DNA from: Rhexocercosporidium sp. MPI-PUGE-AT-0058
Taxonomy: Eukaryota; Ascomycota; Leotiomycetes; Helotiales
Direction: 5' to 3'
Length of the DNA: 64,000 nucleotides
NCBI GenBank assembly: GCA_020746875.1
Contig: JAGTJL010000016.1
Location: forward strand, 1,364,001 to 1,428,000
Position numbers and translations under genes: made by a program. The notes beneath the pieces were generated by a model. It saw only the letters and a program-made list of their open reading frames with translations. It was not told where the DNA came from and made no database searches. Below, one piece after another: positions 35,903-44,982 of this stretch. Each line of letters starts with the position of its first letter. Positions within the stretch are counted from its first letter, which is position 1.

Positions 35903-37499
35903 TCACTTCCGCAACTTCGTCCACCCACTCGTCCCCGGTTTCCTCTCCCCTTCACCACCGACCATCTCCACAGCGTCAACTACAGTCCTCATACTCATGA
36001 AACTCTGCATCCCCAGATCCCGCTGGCGCTCTGTCGCCTCCTTCCTAGCTCCTACCACGACCCCATCGTCACCCATCACATCATCCACTGCCCAGGCATC
36101 CGCGTCTAGCATCTCCCACTCAGCATTCGCAACCTCGCTTAGAAGCTTCGCTTTGAGTTTGTCTGCGAGTTTTGTGGGACTGAGGAGTTTCCAGCTGCGG
36201 ATGAACTCGGTGCCTACTGCACCGCCGAGGAACGAATGTGCTGTCCCGTGGGAGAAGATGCCCATGGTTGTGAATTGTGGATTTCTCCTTTCGCTCTCAA
36301 CATCTGTGTCTCGTCCTCCCTTGGTAGGCGTGCTTTGCGCAGAAGAAGCTCTGCTCCCTGGAGACGGTCTTGGTCTTGTGCCTATCAACAGGTTGTAGAG
36401 GTTCCGACCGAGATTGCAGATGTCTTCGAAGCTACTCTCGTCTCCCACGGGTATCCCTTGACTCTTGCAGACCCAGGCCACGTCATATGCAAGAAGTGTG
36501 ACACCTTCTAGGAAGAGGCCGTAGCCCGATGGATCCTCTGCGGAAAAAAGAGGAAGTGGCTTCGTAATGAAGAGCGGCCGTGGATGGGGGAGGTTGCTTG
36601 GTGCTTCGGCATGCCGTGATGCTGTAGGGCTTGTATTGGAGGATTGGTTTGGTGTACTGCCTGGAAAAGGGACGTCTGTGTGTTTGTATGAGGATGCAAT
36701 TGGGAATATCGTGGGTAGTGGGTAGTCTCGATGAGGGAGGGTAATCTCTGCAGGAAGCCGTATTGCTAGATAGTGGGTAGATAACATCAATAGATGCACG
36801 ATATGTGACAACGCCGTTGAAATCTCGGCTGGACTCGCAGCTGAAAGGCGGGAGTTAGTATTTACTTCACTTAGACACGCAATGCTCACTGTTTAAAGAT
36901 CTCAGATCCACGATTCTCACCCCGCCTATCCTGTATTCTTCGCTACCACTGTTCCTTCTCCCCTTCTTAAGTCCGTACAGTTTTGCAGCTTCGCCGCATA
37001 GGAAGGTCCTGGATGAGGCGGTGGTAGCATGTCCTAGATTCCACTTGTGTTTGGTCATTCCAGTAGCCTTCTTCACCTCCTCAACCTGCCGTATCCTACG
37101 AGCGTCCACTCCATTTGAAGCAGAAGCTAGATCGGACTTTCTGCGAGCAACAGTTGCCTTCCTCTTGGCTATTTCTTCCTTGGCCAACTCAACCTTCGCT
37201 CTCAGCTCGTCTGCCTGGGTGATGATCTGATGTGTCCTATCAATAGCTTGCTCCCTCTCCACAGATTTCATGCTAATATCTATAGAGTTCTTCGAGGTAT
37301 GCGAAAGCTCGCCGTTCTGTTGAGCCTTGTCACCCGGGAAGAGGTTCGTAATTTGCGCGTTGAGAGAGTCGTTCTCGAGCAGGACCCGAGCATTCTGGAT
37401 CCGCCCATCGTAAAGCTGGTTCCGTGCATCGGTTGGGCATAAGAAATGAAGTTTCTTATCTCCTTGTCCACCTGCTCGAAAGCAAATATCGCACTGCAT
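35903..37499 (-). CDS. ATG14: Autophagy protein Atg14 (UVRAG/Atg14 family)
   Basis: Two exons (36890-37499 and 35903-36840) flank a 49-nt intron with an ACTAAC branch and give 515 residues. I start at ATG 37499; the longer frame relies on GTG. The N-terminus MQCDICFRAG then LHFLCPTDARNQLYDGRIQN holds conserved cysteines at 3, 6 and 21, the zinc-binding-like motif by which Atg14/Barkor is placed at the ER. A coiled coil covers about residues 70-150 (EREQAIDRTHQIITQADELR onward). The C-terminal half contains VRIVDLRSLN and LAIRLPAEITLPHRDYPLPT, the shared Atg14/UVRAG block. Atg14 recruits Vps34-Vps15-Vps30 (PI3-kinase complex I) to the phagophore. The cysteine motif argues for Atg14 rather than Vps38. 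Confidence 0.9.
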
Positions 37500-37949
37500 G
37501 GTCGTCGGCTTAGGAGGATTCACTTAGGGAAGGCTGATTCGAGGAATGGTGTAGTATTTGTTCGTTCAAAAGACGTTGTAGATTTGATAGAGTGGTCAAG
37601 CTGATACATTTCGCAGTTAGCTCGTGGGGTGTTCGATAGAGGCGGGCATTTTATAGGGCATTCATGTTGTGAATGACTCGAAGAGAGAGGGAGGCTGGAG
37701 GCAAGGCAAGGCTGGCTCGCTTGGTCTTGAGGACAATGGCGGGAGTGTCACTCGTAGGCTTATCGGTCGCTTGGGTGTCTTATCGCAGTCACGTGCGGAC
37801 GTGTCGAATAGAAGTCGCGTTCGGGGACTCAATCCCCTTCCCTGTCCTCTCCAAACTCACTGCGTTCATCATTTTGCATCAGCTCGCAAGCGGCTCAAAG
37901 CTAGATAAATAGGAGCCCATTATAATCAAGAGCATATCTGTCTTCAACC
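37500..37949. promoter_or_regulatory. Bidirectional promoter ATG14 / acidic protein, with CACGTG
   Basis: Only 450 nt separate the two divergent start codons, so both genes probably share control elements. A CACGTG E-box (in GTCACGTGC) lies at 37790-37795, about 290 nt from ATG14 and 155 nt from the other start. This is the core of Cbf1/Pho4-type bHLH sites; use here is inference. Confidence 0.45.
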
Positions 37950-38691
37950 ATGTCATCGGCTCCCCAACCCAGGCCTGAAACACCTTCCAGACTTCCAGCA
38001 GCTGTCAAATCGAGAACTCCTCTACCAGGAGGTCCAACAAACGCTACTCACATAATGACAACGTCACCACCCAAAAGAGACGCTCCTGAAGCCTCTGTAG
38101 GGGAGACACAGTTGCCATCATACACCCCAACGCCTGAACCCGAGTCTGCCCCGGTCAGCAAACCTGCAGAGGTCGACAGTCAGTCTCGCCAGGAAACCGA
38201 GCAGTCCAGCGACAGCGATGAGGAAGAGGAGGGAGATGAGCAGTCAGATTTGACGGGATTTGAGTGGTCCGACTTTGAGCATCGCTACACGGAGGCTCTC
38301 AAAATGAAATTCGAGGAAGAGTGTGAAATCATTGAAGAGTTTGATAAATGGGCCGCAGTAAGTCTCTGCTCTCAGCTTCAGCTATAAGCTGATCGTACTA
38401 AGTCAGAGTGTAGTCCTTCATAACCTGGGCTCAAGCCGGTGCTGAGCACGACAATGGCAGAATGTCTAAGAGGTGAGTTGATTTGCATTGCCTTGTCTGT
38501 AATCACTAACAATGTGCAGACTCAGAACTCGCATAGAGTTTACCCAGCAGCAGGAGAACTCCCTGGAAGACAAGAAAAAGCACTGTGAGTGACTACGTGA
38601 AAAGCAATTGATTTTCTCTACTGACAACATGACAGACCTTGGAGTCCTTGCCGCTTTCCAGACAGCAATGGATATGCTACGACGTCCGTGA
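37950..38691 (+). CDS. Acidic protein with C-terminal helical domain, unknown
   Basis: Four exons (37950-38357, 38414-38472, 38520-38584, 38636-38691) with introns of 47-56 nt give 195 residues. Every junction keeps phase, which strongly supports a real gene. Residues 1-85 are disordered (Pro/Ser/Thr). A Ser/Asp/Glu tract follows (SSDSDEEEEGDEQSDLTGFE). From about residue 102 a continuous helical segment begins (EWSDFEHRYTEALKMKFEEE, FDKWAASFITWAQAGAEHDN, LGVLAAFQTAMDMLRRP). I do not recognise the family. Aromatic/charged helices after an acidic linker are typical of small adaptor or complex subunits. It shares a short promoter with ATG14, but a role in autophagy would be a guess. Single-exon callers would stop it at the first intron. 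Confidence 0.78.
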
Positions 38692-39347
38692 TGAATACGT
38701 CGCAATTCTTCTTACTTCATGATAAATCTACATTGAGTTTGCATTGTTTCATTTATCTGAAGGCTTGGTAGGTACAGAGAGAGTATTTGCTCTTCGTAGG
38801 CGCCTGGTCCACAAAAGAACTTCGTTTCATTTCCACTGCGCTTTTAGCTATCGAGATACCCAATTGTACAAATTGTACATCTACTGAACCTTATTTACCT
38901 TGATTAAAAGGTACAGTACATACTTGGCTATCGGTAGACGAGTCCAGTCTGTTTGTACAGATGAGAGCTCGACATCGACCCGCAAGTACGAAAGCGAATC
39001 CATTCTAGGTTAGGTTCCTACGGGACCTAAAATGTATTGAGTCGATGCATGTAGTATCCCCTATAAAAGAGAGATCCTTTGAGTGGGCGATTCTCTGCTT
39101 TGATTTGCTGGGAATCTATAGAGCCTTAGAATCCTAGTATTTTGGATTGAACGCCAAGCTGTTCAGCAACGTCTGGAGCTCTTCTTATTCTTTCCCACGT
39201 TTATTCCCACCAAACGTCTGAACATCGTAGCATCTAGGAGGTTATCTTCGCAGCACAATTTAAACCTGGCTGGCCAGCTTTCAGATTCTATTTGACTAGG
39301 ACTCTATTCTGATGGTGGAAATGTTTCAGGAATCTTAACTTAGCGTA
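38692..39347. other. Intergenic region leading into the accessory island
   Basis: No gene is visible. The DNA is A/T-rich with short direct repeats (ATTGTACAAATTGTACA at 38861). It borders the MITE that begins at 39348. Confidence 0.45.
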
Positions 39348-39594
39348 ACGTAGGTGGTAAGCCAGCGGTTCCCGTAAACGAGCGGTTCCGTTTGCGATTT
39401 AAGGCAGGTGATCTAGCTTTAATGATAGATATAAGAAATAACAGCAACTTTTGTTTTGTTCTTAGAGTTCTATAAGAAAAATTCGTTGAGTTATTAATGT
39501 TTTCGTGGAGTATTTTCGCAAGTTGAGCGTTCTGATTGGGTAATTGGGGCACGGAACCGCTCGTTTACGGGAACCGCTGGCTTACCACCTACGT
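39348..39594. mobile_element. MITE with perfect 44-bp TIRs and TA duplication (Fot1/pogo-like)
   Basis: The left arm (39348-39391) and the right arm (39551-39594) are exact reverse complements over 44 bp, beginning ACGTAGGTGGTAAGCCAGCG. Each is bordered outside by TA (39346-39347 and 39595-39596), the target-site duplication of the Tc1/mariner superfamily. Inside the arm, AGCGGTTCC occurs twice, a subterminal repeat typical of Fot1/Tan1/Vader-type elements, which also have TIRs of about 44 bp and start ACGT. The 159-nt interior is A/T-rich and has no transposase, so the element is non-autonomous. Perfect arms imply recent insertion. Class assignment is from TIR length, TSD and style. Confidence 0.88.
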
Positions 39595-39760
39595 TAAGGA
39601 TTTTTGCTTAGCTAATCCATTTTGGCAGCTCTGCCTCCACCTCTTCGCTCTATCATTCCACCATTCGCTAAACGCAGGCTTGATTTTAAACTTCGTCGTT
39701 TTTATCGCACGGTCTAATGTAGTAGCTGGCCCTGTCTCCATAACCTAATGCACGATTAGT

Positions 39761-40342
39761 ATGTCGAACCCGTCAATCACCAAGATTACCGATTGACTTT
39801 ACCTTGGCGACAGCAAGAGTTCTCGTGATTGTAAAATCCTCGGCGAGCACAACATCACCGCCGTGGTCTCTCTCAGTAGGGGACTATGGGTCCATTGGAG
39901 CCAGCCCTGGTATAAGGAGATCATCCCTGAAGGCAATCACCTCTTCAGAAAGTGCGAAGACAGCATGACGCAGGACTTGCTGCTCGAGCTTGCAGATATC
40001 TGCGACTTCATCAAGCAGCGCTTGGATTCCAGTTGCGGTTCCGTCCTGGTCCATTGCGACCGAGGTGTATCACGATCTGCCACGGCCGTGATCGCCTATA
40101 TCATGCAAACTTATCAGTACAACCTCGCCACCGGCTTAGCCTTCATGGGAGGAAAGAGAAGGATTAAGCCGAACGAGAATTTCAAGGAACAGTTGGAGGT
40201 ATGGGGAGCGGTCGAGGGCAATGTCTGGGCAGCTCAGGGAGTCCCCAAACCAGATTATGCGGCTTACCTGGCGAAGAGGGCAAAGAGGTTGCAGGAGGCA
40301 GGGCTGACTGGAAACGAGCCCGTCGGCGTGACGACCTTATAA
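39761..40342 (+). pseudogene. Dual-specificity phosphatase with nonsense codon 12
   Basis: An ATG at 39761 opens a frame coding for 193 residues if codon 12 (TGA, 39794-39796) is ignored. It stands in MSNPSITKITD-stop-LYLGDS, where dual-specificity phosphatases usually have ITDxLYLGD. The remaining domain is intact: NITAVVSLSRG, an acid-loop region, and the P-loop VHCDRGVSRSATAVIAYIMQ with catalytic Cys at about residue 99. A basic tail (AYLAKRAKRLQEAGL) follows. Without readthrough the next in-frame ATG is at 39964, which would drop the first strands of the fold. I see no intron that would remove the stop. Real decay, a strain-specific mutation or a base error are all possible. It lies 165 nt from a MITE, at the edge of the degraded island. 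Confidence 0.78.
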
Positions 40343-42039
40343 CTAACGACCTGCCTTACATATACCAAATCCTTTCAGATTGTGCCACGCCTCACACGCA
40401 CAGTCAACGCCTATCTTAATCCTTCAGATTACGGTGCACCAGATATCTGGCTTCTTGTGGGAGGCTTCGTTTTGTCCTCACTATCTAGTTACCAGTTCCC
40501 TAGTATCGTTAGGAATCTACAACAATGGTAAGCGCGTCTACGTCCTGGCCCATTTTGACCCTATAAATACGACGCCGCTCCGAATCCTCCGTACGACAGT
40601 CACCTTCCTCCCACCCAGTTGTGGATAGCCTTCTATTACCTTTTGAAGGAATGCCCAGAGCAAGGATGCGTGAAGCATTATTGGCACTCCTTTACCTACT
40701 TCAAAACCTTTAGAGGTACTGACATGGTGACTGTCTGTACCGGGCTTTCGAGCTGTTGTTTCTCTGCTAGTATTTCTAAGGTAATGGAATCTCCACCGTT
40801 TTCAGCACGGGCTCTGCCACATTGTCAGACGAGTTGTCATGGCTGGGTTTGTAGGAGTAATGTTCTTCTGACGCGAGGATCAGGATCACACTGGGTATTG
40901 GTATACCCAAAGGTTGCTGGACCGTTTGGTGAACTATGGCCGACATAGTTTAGAAAGTGGAGAATGTTGCAGGAGAATGGCTTCTCCAGAGCGACAAAGC
41001 ATGGCGCCAAATATCAGACAACGGCGGATGTGCGGGGAACTGCGTGAAGAAAGAGGCATGGTTGGGAGTGGAGTGATAGTGGAAAGAATAGAACAGTCCG
41101 CAGTGGTAGGCGAGGAAAAGCCCGCAGTAGTGACAGAACATGGACTGGGGAATATTTCATCATGATTATGCCGAGTCCACCTCTTTCTCCATGTGCTGTT
41201 CGTGGAACTCAGAGGCTCGAGACCGGGCTGGTGTTGCCGGAGTCTTGTCTGTGTTGGTGTTCATCTGTTAGTAGAATTCTCCCGTAACCAGGAGCTGGGG
41301 GTAGCAACTAACTGCTCATGAACTTATATCTGACACCTTCATACTCATCGGCGGGTCCTGTGCCGCTTGCGGCCAGCATCTGGAGCCATTTTACGTGGCT
41401 CGGCGCTATGAAGTTGACGCTCTGTCGCCCGTGATCAGGTTAGACATGTTGGGTAGAGATGATTTTGGTGTTTGGTTGTCGTTAAAGGTACACTGTACCT
41501 GGCTGATTGGAGTTGCTAGATCTTGGATTGGATGTATTGAAGGGACATGTGGTTGATGCGCTCCCGGAGCTTGGGAGGTCCCCCTTATATAAATCGTGAG
41601 AATAGTCTGTTACTTGCAATATATTTTCATGGCTTGGAGCTATGCCAAAGGGTGAGAAAGATGCCATTGGTAACATGCCTCTAAGCCTCAGCGGCTGGCC
41701 TCGACGCGGCATGATGTTAGCCCTACGGCACATACCTGACAGGCATGGTCTGCTTCAATGCCTTCCAAGGCAGGCAGCGTAGCAACGGTTGGTTAGGAGG
41801 GAAAGAAGTCAGTCGTGTCAGATTACGACAGTTTACTTTCGCTAAATGGACCGAAGCAACTTCCCGACAACCGACTCTTAAATCCTAGGCAATTACAGCG
41901 GAGATATGCTGCGCGAATTAGATGAGTATGCAAAATGCAATAATCACCTAAAATCTAGTGGTTGAAGATGTTGAGGATAGTCCGGCGCCCTTGGGTGCTT
42001 GCCACCTAGCTTCAACGCTGGACCTCGAGCACGACTTAA
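40343..42039. other. Non-coding island DNA
   Basis: About 1.7 kb contains no convincing protein. The 40619-40948 plus frame (109 codons) and the 41482-41733 minus frame lack domains and splice partners. Composition is mixed, consistent with degraded repeats and 3' flank. Confidence 0.4.
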
Positions 42040-42304
42040 CGAACCTGAAATCAGTAGTCTGTGCGCCACAGGGCATTTCACAGCCAAATCAAAAATCGAA
42101 GTATTTTTTAGAAAATATAATTCAAAAAGCTAGTTAAAAGAAACATTAATACGCTTCTTCTTTATAATATACACGAAGAAAAAAGTTAAGAGATTACATC
42201 GTTATTTAGTAATTATCAAGTCAGGTTGCCGACTTCAGGTTTTCAAAGCCTGAAAGTGTCTCGCTAAACAGCCTGTGGCGCACAGACCCGTGAATCCAGG
42301 TTCG
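42040..42304. mobile_element. Inverted-repeat element flanked by TAA (MITE-like)
   Basis: The left end (42040-42072) and right end (42272-42304) are imperfect reverse complements. Both outer ends read CGAACCTG, then about nine mismatched or partly matching bases, then an exact GTCTGTGCGCCACAGG block. Immediately outside, TAA is present on both sides (42037-42039 and 42305-42307). That is the TWA target duplication of PIF/Harbinger elements. The 199-nt interior is A/T-rich with no coding capacity. Mismatched arms suggest an older copy than the 39348 MITE. Superfamily assignment is tentative. Confidence 0.6.
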
Positions 42305-42479
42305 TAAGGCTCACCATTATTTTATTTTTACCTAGGTAGGATTGCAATGGATGCACTACATTTACGGACGGACCCATGGCGCTAATCGACGCTGTGGTTA
42401 AAGAATGATAACCCCCTAAATATGAATATGATATTGAAGTAATAGTAGAGTTAAGTGGTGTGCAAAACTCCTCTCGTTT

Positions 42480-42660
42480 CTCGATCATCAGAATACCCTG
42501 CGAAAAGATGCGCTAAGCCCCACCAATCTGCAAGAGGTAATGAAATTGCTAAACAGCTACAACAGCCTACTCAAGGTCCGCAAAAACACCAATCTAGAAC
42601 TGTGGTTTGAAGAGTGGGAAGCAACAATTTAATATTTCAAGCGCTATAAGCTATCCTAGA
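42480..42660 (+). pseudogene. Ty1/copia gag relic with in-frame stops
   Basis: In the frame containing TTG at 42546 the DNA reads NTLRKDALSPTNLQEVMKLL, then SYNSLLKVRKNTNLELWFEE, WEATI, a TAA stop, YFKRYKL, S and a TAG stop. The order Y-x-x-LL-x-x-R-x-x-x-N-x-x-x-W-x-x-x-WE-x-x is the pattern of Ty1/copia gag proteins in ascomycetes. No integrase, reverse transcriptase or LTR is visible nearby, so this is a fragment. The stops could have come from CAA and CAG/TGG by C-to-T or G-to-A change, as in repeat-induced point mutation, but two sites prove nothing. Confidence 0.5.
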
Positions 42661-43560
42661 TAGTGAGCAACACTAGGGCGGTCACGTTGATTGGCTCCAA
42701 GTAGGGAGCCAGCAGGTGCCTACGTTCACGAACCAGGAATTTAATTGTGTCAATAAAAGCTCTTGTAGCCGGAGAGGCCAGTGGAGAAGCGCAGGGCGGC
42801 TATTGACAGGTTCCGTAAGGGAAATAAATAGATATGTGGGGTTGTTTGGAGGGAGGTCTAACGGTGCATGCCCACCCCTGCAACTCTTGTTTGGGAGCAT
42901 CTTCGTCTCGCAAAACATCGCACACTGGAATTTCCGTCTAAAGTCAGGTCGATGGTAGCAGATACAATCTGTTATATCGATCGTTGAAGTATGTCAAAAC
43001 GTCATTCCACCCCTTACGTCCGTTGGCCGTGAAACCGTCCGTGTCCGCACCCGACTAGTTGGTAGTGGTTAGGGGACAGTGGACTCGGCCGAAAGACCAT
43101 CACAATAAATACTCACTTATCACCAACCTGGAATAAGCCAATTTTAGGCTTAAGCGAGTGCGGACTGAAGAAATTATATGTTTCTCACCAGAGTTTAATC
43201 CGAATACTTGCAGGCTGTTATTGGCAATCGGGTAAAGCTAAATTGACAAGAACCGGCGCGGGGTCATAGGTTATAGAATAGTCGCCAGGGCCATGATATC
43301 AAATCAGACTGCGAATGTAGCGTCGCATTCGTCTATGCGTTTCTACATATGTCATCTGAAGGGCGTATCTTGGCTGAGCATAAGTTGCCAACGAGATGTG
43401 TATAAGTACTTCAGTGTCCACTATTCAGTTTGTCTTTCCTCAACTTCAATATCGACAATCTGAAACATCAGTAGTCTCAAACTAGCCAACCTCTAGTCAC
43501 ATCGAGCTTTTCTTCTTGACAACTTACATATCACTACCACATCTAGTCGCAATCACAACC
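42661..43560. other. Degraded DNA and SDR promoter
   Basis: No gene is seen. A short hairpin (GGCTCCAAGTAGGGAGCC) occurs near 42692-42709. The last 150 nt are pyrimidine-rich leader of the dehydrogenase gene. Confidence 0.4.
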
Positions 43561-44680
43561 ATGGGCTTATTTTCGAATACAAAGCCTCCGCTCACAGAGA
43601 AGAATCTGCCAAATCAGTCAGGAAAGGTCAGTACTATTCTCCCTTCTCATGCCGTTTTGCTCATTCAAATTTTCCAGGTCTTCATAGTCACCGGCAGCAC
43701 AGGTGGTCTAGGAAAAGACCTTGCACAAATTTTGTATGCTCAAAATGCAAAAGTCTACATGGCTGCTCGCTCGGAACAGAAAGCACGACAGGTGATAGAT
43801 GAGATCAAGGCCAAGAACACTACATCTAAAGGAGCTTTGGTCTACCTTCACCTCGACCTCAACGACCTGACAACTATCAAAGCCTCAGCCGAGAGCTTCC
43901 TCGCCCAGGAGAAGTCCTTACATGTACTCTGGAACAACGCTGGCGTGATGCGTCCACCCCAAGGTAGTGTTACAAAGCAGGGTTATGAGCTTCAGATTGG
44001 CACGAACAATCTTGCTCCATTCCTCTTCACAAAACTACTCACGCCGCTCCTGAAAGCGACAGCCAAAGTCTCGCCTCCTGGCAGTGTCCGCGTCGTTTGG
44101 GTTTCGTCTTCCGCGGCAAAAAACTTCTCGCCGGATGGAGGTGTAGATGTCACAAATCTCGATTATCACATTGATATGGGTGTCTGGCCGAAATATGGGA
44201 TTAGCAAAGCTGGGAACATCTACCATGGAACGGAGTACGCAAGACGGTATGGGCAAGATGGAATACTCAGTCTGGTAATGACATGCTCTTAAGAGTCACA
44301 TAAATTCACTGGTACTAATTAATGTAGTCCGTCGATCCAGGATTTTTAAAGACAGACCTCTACCAGCATCTTCCTCGATGGCAGGCGCCATTCATGAACT
44401 TGCTGTTACATGATCCTATCTATGGAGCATACACAGAGCTTTTCGCAGGCCTATCAACAGATATTAACATGTCGAATAGTGGTGATTTTGGTAAGCGACC
44501 TAAGAAGCAAAATCAAATCAAGTGTAGCTTGACTAACTAGACACAGTGGAACCTTGGGGCAAGATAACGCCTGCTAGAAAGGACCTCCTATTGGGGAGCA
44601 AGTCCAAAGAGGAAGGTGGAACTGGGATTGCCGCTGACTTCTGGGAGTGGTCCGAAAAGCAGATTGTCGCGTATGCATGA
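43561..44680 (+). CDS. Short-chain dehydrogenase/reductase
   Basis: Four exons (43561-43626, 43678-44274, 44328-44490, 44547-44680) give 319 residues. An earlier codon at 43516 is in frame but is read through intron-like sequence, so I use ATG 43561 (ACCATGG). Classical SDR features are in place: cofactor loop TGSTGGLG (27-34), acidic DLNDL motif, NNAG (108-111), serine strand VVWVSSSAA (about 162-169) and the YGISK catalytic pair Tyr195/Lys199, followed by SVDPGFLKTDL. The protein resembles fungal retinol-dehydrogenase/WWOX-like SDRs of unknown substrate. The TGxxxGxG loop with a following AARSEQKA suggests NADP(H). It appears fully intact although flanked by transposon relics and broken genes. 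Confidence 0.9.
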
Positions 44681-44982
44681 GAATCTTTGGTCATCGGTAA
44701 TACTGGTTAGTGTACGAACATATGTAGTTGATTTTCGCTCTTACTCCCTGAAACACGAAGATATGGGAGGCAGAAATAAAGCTTCGAGATTTGAAGCCAT
44801 CTCCAATCTAATTAAAGACAGAAGTGGCGTCTGCTGCCGCGGCCAGTAAGATTGTCAACATTTCAGCCCCCAAAAAGTGCAAATGAGCAGCTGAGGTGAC
44901 CGAACAAGTCGCGCTTAAGCTTGAGGGGTCCTTGGGTTTCATCTTCCTCCCCAGCTCATCTTTGGCAATCATTTGACGCAAA

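Noticed and set aside
39598..39753. Minus-strand 50-codon frame with AFSEWWNDRAKRW, reminiscent of LINE endonuclease/RT linkers
   Set aside because: Too short and without any flanking reverse-transcriptase motif. It might be a retroelement scrap, but nothing can be supported.
39794..39796. Selenocysteine or programmed readthrough at the phosphatase TGA
   Set aside because: Ascomycetes generally lack the selenocysteine machinery, and the stop replaces a structural residue, not a catalytic one. A simple mutation explains it.
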